From assembly GCA_023139025.1 (NCBI GenBank), contig JAGLOH010000095.1:1-7526 (forward strand): a stretch of 7,526 nt of DNA. Reading direction: 5' to 3'. Below the pieces are notes generated by a model. That model had not been told where the DNA came from. It ran no database searches and worked only from the letters and a program-made list of their open reading frames with translations. The stretch is from Candidatus Heimdallarchaeota archaeon (GTDB taxonomy: Archaea > Asgardarchaeota > Heimdallarchaeia > Heimdallarchaeales > Heimdallarchaeaceae). Both the position numbers and the translations under genes were made by a program. Positions 1 to 6,600 of this stretch are shown here, in pieces (positions within the stretch are counted from its first letter, which is position 1; each line of letters starts with the position of its first letter).

Positions 1-836
1 GTACTGCCAAAATTCATGATAATATAATCTATACATTATCCCAATTTGCTACAGATTACGATAGAGGAGGAGGAAGTATTCAAGTAGTTAATTCAGATAA
101 TGTTCTTATTGAAAAAAATGTTTTCCTTCATTGTTCAGATTTGTGCAAATACAAATGGTCTTCAAGTCCAGTCATAGGTGGCATAGTCATATCAAGATCA
201 GAGAATACTGTTGTAAGGAAAAATACTCTTACACCATGTTTCGTTTTTGTAACAAATTCTCCAAATACAACTTTAGAAGAGAATTATGTAAACTCTACAT
301 ATAACTTTTGTGAGATTGCAGCATCACCAAATTCGACACTAATTAACAATATAATTTATACAAATCGAGTCGGTATACTGATTTTTGACTCACCCAATAT
401 TTTACTTAAAAATAATACTATTAAACCAATTACAGATTGTGCAGGAATATACTTGTCCGGCTGTTTCAATACATCTATTCTAAACAATAGTATTATTGCA
501 AAGTCAACTAGCTATAACTCAGAGTACGGTATAATTCTTCAAAACAGCAATCTAACAATTATTTCAAAAAACATCATAGAGTATTTTTATGAATATGGTA
601 TTTACATCATTGAAGGATCTTGCAACAATACTATTTACCACAACATGTTTTATAATAACGGTCTTGATGAGAGATCTAATTCACAAGGATATGATGAAGG
701 AACAGAAAATTATTGGTTTAGTCACCAACTATTTCAAGGAAATTTTTGGAATGATTTGGGATTGAATAGCACTTATTATATTGACGGATTAGCAGGGTCG
801 ATAGATTTCTATCCATTAAGTTCACCGATTTCATAA
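1..836 (+). CDS. Secreted NosD-like right-handed parallel beta-helix protein (5'-truncated, C-terminal 277 residues)
   Basis: The frame beginning at base 3 is open from the left edge to the TAA at 834-836, so the true start lies outside the window. The first in-frame start-like codon, a TTG at 141, is internal to the fold and is not a credible start. The protein is a run of imperfect rungs of about 20-26 residues built on asparagine turns and short beta strands, for example PNTTLEENYV, NSTLINNIIY, PNILLKNNTI, FNTSILNNSI and CNNTIYHNMF. This is the pattern of NosD/beta-helix (PbH1-type) domains. It closes with GNFWNDLG followed by YIDGLAGSIDFYPL, which resembles the usual end of archaeal NosD-like domains (GNYWSDY...DYYPL). 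Several NxS/T sequons support an extracellular location. No membrane segment or sorting signal follows the helix, so any anchor or signal peptide must be upstream. Seven cysteines are visible. The family includes carbohydrate-active and surface-binding proteins, but no catalytic residues can be assigned, so the function is unknown. Confidence 0.85.
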   Translation, partial: TAKIHDNIIYTLSQFATDYDRGGGSIQVVNSDNVLIEKNVFLHCSDLCKYKWSSSPVIGGIVISRSENTVVRKNTLTPCFVFVTNSPNTTLEENYVNSTYNFCEIAASPNSTLINNIIYTNRVGILIFDSPNILLKNNTIKPITDCAGIYLSGCFNTSILNNSIIAKSTSYNSEYGIILQNSNLTIISKNIIEYFYEYGIYIIEGSCNNTIYHNMFYNNGLDERSNSQGYDEGTENYWFSHQLFQGNFWNDLGLNSTYYIDGLAGSIDFYPLSSPIS

Positions 837-858
837 TCTCCTAAAACTTCATTTATCC

Positions 859-884
859 ATTTCACTCTTAAAGTGCTGTGAAAT
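859..884 (+). other. Inverted repeat / weak stem-loop in the beta-helix to HAD gap
   Basis: ATTTCAC at 859-865 pairs perfectly with GTGAAAT at 878-884 around a 12-base loop. An alternative shorter stem, CACT (863-866) with AGTG (872-875), uses part of the same bases. It lies 23 bases after the beta-helix stop codon. No T-run follows directly; the nearest is a T5 at 937-941. It could be a 3'-end structure of the upstream mRNA, but a 7-bp AT-rich repeat can arise by chance. The rest of the 837-995 gap shows no gene. Confidence 0.25.
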
Positions 885-958
885 AGAACCAAAGAAGCTG
901 GAAACTAAACGAGATGATTGAGAATTCTAAAACTTGTTTTTCTGATTAGCTTGATTAC

Positions 959-970
959 GTAAAGTTATTA
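959..970 (+). promoter_or_regulatory. Possible archaeal BRE/TATA promoter for the HAD gene (leaderless)
   Basis: GTAAAG (959-964), close to the archaeal BRE purine/A-rich consensus, is followed by TTATTA (965-970). The middle of the TATA-like element is about 28 bases before the ATG at 996, the spacing expected if transcription starts at or just before the start codon. No Shine-Dalgarno sequence precedes that ATG, which fits a leaderless mRNA. In DNA this AT-rich, matches of this quality are common, so this is a suggestion only. Confidence 0.35.
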
Positions 971-995
971 AGCACACATAGATTTCTTCACTCAT

Positions 996-1742
996 ATGGT
1001 AACCATAATCTGTGGAAATAAGAAGTTTGAAGATGTGGAAATCTTCTGCTTTGATAAAGATGGTACAGTACTTACTCTCAACATGTATAAACCTGTTATG
1101 AAGAAAAGAGCTGAATTACTCTTAGAAAAATATGGAATGAAACAAGAGTACTATAAAGAACTACTTGCTCTAATGGGACTTAATCCTGAGACTCATGAAA
1201 TAGATCATAAAGGACCTATCCACATTGAGCGTGTTGAAATTATCCGCAGAACTAGAGAATATCTCCGAACATTTTCCATTAATTCCTCTATAGAAGATAT
1301 TGCTGAACTTTTTGATGAGGTTGATCATTTAATCGATTTTACAGAATATGTTGAAGCTTTTGAAGGAGCTAGTACTCTTTTGGATTCATTAAGAAGTAAA
1401 GATATTAAACTGATGTTATCCACTCATGATAGTACAGAACCAGCAACTCAACAATTAGCTAGTGCAGGTCTTTTTGATTACTTCGACCTTGTTCTTGGGT
1501 TAGATATTGATTCTCCATATCAGGCTAAACCAGCTCCCGACATGCTCCAATATGGTTGTAAAGTTCTTGATGTAGATATTTGCAAATCCATTGTTGTTGG
1601 AGATGACGACCGCGATTTACTTATGGGGAGGAATGCTGGAGCCTTAGCTTGCATTGGCGTTCTTTCAGGTAAAGCTGAAGCTAAAGATTTAGAACATGCT
1701 GATGCTATAGTAGATTCTATTGCTGATATAAAAATTAAGTAA
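996..1742 (+). CDS. HAD-superfamily hydrolase, phosphoglycolate-phosphatase-like (HAD subfamily IA)
   Basis: A complete 248-residue soluble protein, predicted to be a cytoplasmic Mg2+-dependent phosphohydrolase. All four HAD motifs are visible: motif I FDKDGTV with nucleophile D20 and acid/base D22; motif II LMLSTHDS at 139-146 (S142/T143); motif III lysine K178 in QAKPAPD; and motif IV VVGDDDRD at 200-207 with metal-binding D203 and D207, followed by GRNAGALACIGVLSG, typical of subfamily IA. Residues about 30-125 between motifs I and II form a helical C1 cap, somewhat larger than in typical phosphoglycolate phosphatases, hence the length above the usual 210-230. The substrate may be 2-phosphoglycolate or another small phosphate ester; the cap does not decide it. 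The start is firm, because an in-frame TAA lies at 969-971 and ATG 996 is the only ATG before motif I. There is no Shine-Dalgarno site. It lies 159 bases after the beta-helix gene and converges on the ABC operon; no functional link to either is apparent. Confidence 0.9.
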   Translation: MVTIICGNKKFEDVEIFCFDKDGTVLTLNMYKPVMKKRAELLLEKYGMKQEYYKELLALMGLNPETHEIDHKGPIHIERVEIIRRTREYLRTFSINSSIEDIAELFDEVDHLIDFTEYVEAFEGASTLLDSLRSKDIKLMLSTHDSTEPATQQLASAGLFDYFDLVLGLDIDSPYQAKPAPDMLQYGCKVLDVDICKSIVVGDDDRDLLMGRNAGALACIGVLSGKAEAKDLEHADAIVDSIADIKIK

Positions 1743-1767
1743 ATTCTGCTATTCTATTCTGTGATAA

Positions 1768-1782
1768 TTTCTCTTTTGATTT
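1768..1782 (+). terminator. T-rich stop signal after the HAD gene
   Basis: A pyrimidine-rich stretch (TTTCTCTTTTGATTT) starts 26 bases after the HAD stop codon. Archaeal RNA polymerase commonly terminates at oligo-T without a hairpin, so this is a plausible 3' end for the plus-strand transcript in the convergent gap. The T runs are short (3-4) and interrupted. Confidence 0.3.
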
Positions 1783-1805
1783 ACAATATAGTTCGTACAG
1801 CAAAT

Positions 1806-1842
1806 AAAAAAGGATAAAAAATGGAAGATATTAGTTATCTTC
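1806..1842 (-). terminator. Hairpin plus double T6 tract ending the ABC-transporter operon
   Basis: On the minus strand GAAGATA (1842-1836) pairs perfectly with TATCTTC (1830-1824) across a 5-base loop. A T6 run follows at 1821-1816, then a second T6 at 1811-1806. The layout is that of an intrinsic terminator, and the T tracts alone would suit archaeal termination. The stem includes the last sense codons of the ATPase gene, and its TAA stop lies across the loop and the first base of the descending arm. The stem is AT-rich and weak, so the T tracts are probably the main signal. Confidence 0.5.
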
Positions 1843-3591
1843 TATTTCAACACCTAAGTAATCTTCGATAATCCCTCTTAGTTTATCTGGAGTAACTCTA
1901 AAATCATCAATTATTCTACCATCTTGAAGTCGAATCAGCCTAAAACCTGGACGAACTAATGATAAGTCATGTGTGGACATTAGAATGGTAGTTCCATATT
2001 TAACAGCTGTTTCCATAAGCAATGAAATGATATTTCGCGCTAGTCTTGAGTCAAGATTTGCACTAGGTTCATCAGCAAAAATTATGGGGGCTCTTCTTGC
2101 TAAAGCAACTGATAAAGCAGCTCTTTGCCTTTCTCCCGCAGATAACTCTGCAGCATAAGAAGTAATCTTATGATCAATCTCAACATCCCTAGCAATTTCC
2201 ATAATGCCCTCGTTAAGATCATCAGATCTATCATTGAAGAGTCTTGGAATAAACATATTTTCCCTAACTGTATATTGATCAAATAAATTATTGACTTGAC
2301 TAATCATGGCAATTTCATGAAATCTGAAATCAGCAATATCTTTTCGATCGCCCTTTACAATATCAAAATCTTTAATCAAAATGTTACCATCATCTGGATC
2401 CTCAACACCAGAAACAACATTCATTAAGGTGGTTTTGCCAGCACCTGATTTCCCAGAGATAACAACGAAATCTCCTTTGTTAACAGTGAATGATAAATCT
2501 TTCAAAACATCATTCTTCATTCTTCCAGCAGGAAAGGATTTGCTAAGATTTTCTACTCTGATAATCTCCTCTGCTTTCTTGGGATAGTCAAATTGTTGTT
2601 CTAGAATAGGTTTAACTTCACTGAAAGAAACACGGGAACGCTTATTATTCGCATTAATAAGTTCTTTAACATCATCTTCATCTGTTTTCTTCATTATTTC
2701 ATAAATTTCATCAGCATTGACTTCATTAGGATTATAGATGACTGAAAATTTCTTTGATGGATGAATGTCAAATTCAATCATATGTTTGTAGTTTCCGCTA
2801 ACATATACTTCATCTGGAACACGAACAAACTGAGAACTATCAATTATTGATTGAAGCGATGATTCTTGAGGACGTATTATGAACTCCAATTCACTTCTAT
2901 CCAAGTCAGTGTTCATTCCTACAAGACGTCCGTCTCGAATAATGTAGCTTTTCTTGAAAGCATTTCGGAATCTAAGATCGTGTGTCACGACCAAAATAGT
3001 TGTTCCATAATTCTCATTTAAATCTCTGAATGTTTCTACGATATCATTTGTGTTAGCCGTGTCCAATTGTCCTGTTGGCTCGTCTGCCAGCAAAATTCTT
3101 GGTTTTTTAGCTATTGAAACACCTATGCTTGCTCGCACTGCTTCTCCTCCAGAAACTTTTGTTATTGGATTCATTCTTATTTTTTCTAGATTTAGCATTT
3201 TTATTAGTTCATTTGTCTCTTTCTTTGCTTTCTCTCTTGCTACATATCTCATTTTCATTGGTAACAAGATATTTTTCTCTAGTGTCAATGATGAAAGTAG
3301 ATTTTGTCCTATGAATTGGTTTACTATCCCCATTCTACTGTACCTAAACTCTCTCATCTGTTTTTCTCCCAGTTCGGCTATATTGATTTCATCGACATAT
3401 ATTGTACCTCCACTGGGTTTTTCTAGTCCTGAAAGAATCTTTATCAGTGTACTTTTCCCTGAACCTGAAGGACCGATGATACTAGCAACTTCTCCTTCCT
3501 TCACATAGAGATCTAGCCCTCTTAACGCAGAAACCTTTACTTCTGTCAAGGGATCGTGGTACACTTTAATTAGGTCTTTTGTGATTATCAT
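1831..3591 (-). CDS. Tandem (double-NBD) ABC transporter ATPase, MacB/LolD type
   Basis: A single 586-residue chain with two complete ABC ATPase domains, predicted to power the permease encoded just upstream. NBD1 (about 1-225): A-loop Y11, Walker A GPSGSGKST at 40-48, Q-loop Q92, signature VSGGE at 146-150, Walker B/D-loop ILLADEPTGQLD ending at 177 with catalytic E171, and H-loop H204. The ADEPTG.LD motif and the NLLSSLTLEKNILLP stretch are typical of the MacB/LolD family. NBD2 (about 343-565): aromatic F353, Walker A GKSGAGKTT at 380-388, Q432, signature LSAGE at 483-487, Walker B with E508, D-loop ANLD and H541. Neither site lacks its catalytic glutamate or histidine, so both may hydrolyse ATP. 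A linker of about 118 residues (225-342) joins them and is not part of a standard ABC fold. The start is fixed by an in-frame TGA just upstream and by a GGAG-type site. It lies 7 bases after the permease stop, so the two genes are surely co-transcribed. The role as ATPase is firm; the substrate is unknown. Confidence 0.93.
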   Translation of the reverse strand: MIITKDLIKVYHDPLTEVKVSALRGLDLYVKEGEVASIIGPSGSGKSTLIKILSGLEKPSGGTIYVDEINIAELGEKQMREFRYSRMGIVNQFIGQNLLSSLTLEKNILLPMKMRYVAREKAKKETNELIKMLNLEKIRMNPITKVSGGEAVRASIGVSIAKKPRILLADEPTGQLDTANTNDIVETFRDLNENYGTTILVVTHDLRFRNAFKKSYIIRDGRLVGMNTDLDRSELEFIIRPQESSLQSIIDSSQFVRVPDEVYVSGNYKHMIEFDIHPSKKFSVIYNPNEVNADEIYEIMKKTDEDDVKELINANNKRSRVSFSEVKPILEQQFDYPKKAEEIIRVENLSKSFPAGRMKNDVLKDLSFTVNKGDFVVISGKSGAGKTTLMNVVSGVEDPDDGNILIKDFDIVKGDRKDIADFRFHEIAMISQVNNLFDQYTVRENMFIPRLFNDRSDDLNEGIMEIARDVEIDHKITSYAAELSAGERQRAALSVALARRAPIIFADEPSANLDSRLARNIISLLMETAVKYGTTILMSTHDLSLVRPGFRLIRLQDGRIIDDFRVTPDKLRGIIEDYLGVEIEDN

Positions 3592-3598
3592 CTCTTCT

Positions 3599-3605
3599 TC
3601 ACTCC
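3599..3605 (-). promoter_or_regulatory. Shine-Dalgarno site for the ATPase, overlapping the permease stop
   Basis: Read on the minus strand, GGAGTGA contains the permease's last sense codon (GAG) and TGA stop, and resembles the archaeal GGAGGTGA ribosome-binding consensus with one G missing. It lies 7 bases before the ATPase ATG at 3591-3589. This fixes the ATPase start and suggests translational coupling: ribosomes ending the permease stop on the site that starts the ATPase, which would favour balanced output of the two partners. Confidence 0.55.
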
Positions 3606-6600
3606 ATCATTGTTGGTGCATATTTTGCAAATTCCCTTTTTAGGAAGTATGTCAAGCTTAAGTATATCAGCGCTGGTATTCCCAGAAATATTGCTATTAA
3701 CATTATTACTGGATAATTCACATATAGTGAGAACTGTTCAGTTCCATAGTTCAGCTGTTTCAGTGTTGGATATATCACAGCTATTCCCCCTGCAGCTCCC
3801 AGAACTAGTGCTGGTATTATCGCTGCTACCGTCGTTTGTATAGCTGACATGTTTATTATTTTCGTTGGGTTTATCCCCATTTTCTTCATTATGTCATGTT
3901 TTATTACACGCTTTTCTAGTATCTTTATCGCCGTTGTAAATGTTGAGAACATTAGTACTATTAGAGCTACAAATAGCGACAAGATCATTTCTATGATAAA
4001 TATATTATACAATGGTGTTTTTAGACTATCTTTCACATCTTCAACCGTTTTCACTTTCATATCCTGTTCTTTTTCGAACAGCTTGTCTACTACTGATTGC
4101 GCATCTTTACGGTTGTGTGTTTTTATGTACATTTCATCGCTTGTTTTTAATCGTCTCACTAGTACATCCTCTAATACCTCATAAGCTTCTATTGATATTA
4201 TCATCATATATTCATCTTCTTCGTAATCTCCTTCAAAATAATACATTGGAAACAGATCAAAACTTCCTGTGATTGTTAGAGAGTGCCTTAACCAGGGCAC
4301 ATCAGGATTAGCAAATTCATATTTATCTCCTATCTCTTTATAGAAGTCTTCTAACATTGCCTCTGAGATAATTGTCGTGTTTGCATCAAGTTGTCTTATT
4401 CTATTCCATTGAATGTTTGATACTTGATCTGCAGGTTTCTCTACAGTTTCTAAAAACGACGTCGTATTAACAACCACTAGTCTCGTATGTTCAAACATTC
4501 CAGTATATAAGGTATGTACCTCCACGTGTGTATAATCTTCAACTTGTGCTATTTCATCTATATCTTCCGCACTTATTTCATCTATACTGGCCCAATTTTC
4601 TATTCTCACATCTGTTCCATTTATAAAATACGATTGTTCTATTAGAGTTGTTTCTTTTGAATAAGGTACTACTAGTACAGGGATTAGTATTAGAACTACT
4701 AATAAGAAAATTAATGTGATATTTTCAAAATACTTTATATCTTTTCCAATTTCAGCAATTGAGAAGTTGAACCTGCTTTTCTTAGCTTTCCAAACTACAA
4801 CACTCACAGCTCTTAATATAAGTCCTAGAAATTTGATTACAAGTGGTAAGGACCCTAAGAGCGTAAATATCGCTCCTGCAATTGTAAGGAAAAGATTCAT
4901 TGTAAAGTCACTAATTGATGCATTATAATACGAAATGAAAGATTGGTTGTAAAAGTAAATAAGTAATCCTATTCCCAGAGTTAAAAAGAACACATCTCTC
5001 CAAGTAATTAATTTGTATTTTACAATAGCAACAAAAAAAGCAACGATTGCAACTGTTGCTACTGTTTCCCCTGGAGGAAGATTAAGATCAGCTGCTGATT
5101 TAACACCATCTTTAACCAAGTCTATCTTAGCTTTTTCAATGGTTTTTCCTGATATGCTTCTAGCTGACAGACCATCTATTTTCTTGACAGACCTTCTTCT
5201 AACTACTGGGGCTTTTTCAATCTTTTTCTTTCTTCTAACTAGGATAATTATCCTTGGGATAGAAATAATGAATAAGACTCCTGCCACTAATCCGAGTATT
5301 GCTGGAACATTACCTACTACTAGATGTGTATCAGTATTTGTAAAACTGATAAACCCATTTATTCTAATTAAAGGAATTGCCGTACCTAATGCTATTGCGA
5401 AACTTAATAGACTTGCTATAACAATTTCAACTATTCTTATAGTGAGATAAATCGAGAAAAGTCTCCGAGTACTTATTCCTCTACTTCTTAATATATTCAT
5501 TTCTTGTTCATAACTCGTTGAGAAAAGTTCTGAAGATTCAAATACCATGAAAATTGATAATAGTATAGCGGGTATTGCAAATATCAATAATCGAGCCATA
5601 TTATTCAAATAGTAAGTATTAAAACTTTGGAAGAATTCTGATATTTCATCATTTACACTGACTATTGCAGAATTATCGTAGGTTAATGAATACACTCTTC
5701 CTAATAGTATTTCTTGTTCAGTTACAATATTATTCCTTTCTGCAACATTGAATTCATCAAAATTCATCTCTAATTGGAAATATCCCCTTACAAAGAGATT
5801 CATCTTTCCACCTTTGGATAATATATCAAAGTATATACTTTGCTTAGTGATAATATAGGCATTTTCTGAAGCAAGAACATATACATCATATGGTATTCCC
5901 AGATGTGCAGCTGTTCGTCTTACTTGTGCAAAATTTGTTTGTGAAAAGATTCCTACAACAGTCATATTTAGTAGGTAATTCTCCTCATCAACAGGATCAT
6001 CTGTTGAAGCAATTAAGCTTAATGTGCCATTGACACCAACTTCTATTCTACTTGCGAGTTGTTCTGCAATTACTACCTCTGTATTATTTATTGGTGATCT
6101 CCCTTCTATTAGCATTGTACTGATAAACTCATCACAAGTATCAGGTAGAGAAACAAACTGGTAAGGCAAATAAGTAAAATATCCAGGAGCATAAACCTTC
6201 GTATTTGTCCAGAAGCTTGATTGAATACCAGAGATATATTTTTCAATTTCTAGACCATCATATAGATTTAGTATTTCTTGTTCAGCATTAGTTCCATAAG
6301 ATGCCGAAACATTTGATGTACCATTTATAGTTGACTGTAGATATGTTTGCAGGCTAACTGAAGGAGTTTTATCCGAGAAAAGCGGAAATGAACTATCATA
6401 TGCCTTAATCATGGCAGATTCTTCTGATTGAGCGATAATAACAGCTGAACTCAGTAAGTACCCTGTAATAATGAATCCTGCCAAAGTTAGAATCGATCTT
6501 TTCTTATTTGAAAACCAAATAGTAGATACTGTACTGAAAGCATTAGAAACAATTCTCCAAATATTCATTAAAATTAATACAGTTTTAGAATGATGTCCAA

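Noticed and set aside
141..836. A beta-helix gene starting at the TTG at 141
   Set aside because: The same frame is open from base 3 and the upstream residues already have beta-helix character (GGGSIQVVNSDNVLIEKNV), so the TTG is an internal leucine codon and the gene begins outside the window.
914..949. An 11-codon ATG-to-TAG frame in the gap before the HAD gene
   Set aside because: It is far too short, has no ribosome-binding site and encodes no recognisable peptide; such frames are expected by chance in AT-rich DNA.
3050..3508. A 152-codon plus-strand open frame opposite the ATPase
   Set aside because: It lies antisense to conserved NBD1 motifs (Walker A, Q-loop, signature). Its Ser/Phe/Leu-rich product is what the complement of an A-rich-codon gene gives. 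The A-ending codon bias of this block also explains why the frame stays open.
5013..5450. A 145-codon plus-strand open frame opposite the permease
   Set aside because: It is antisense to membrane segments and the basic linker, with no start signal and no recognisable domain; it is a shadow of the permease gene. The same applies to the plus-strand frames at 3849-4184 and 4012-4272.
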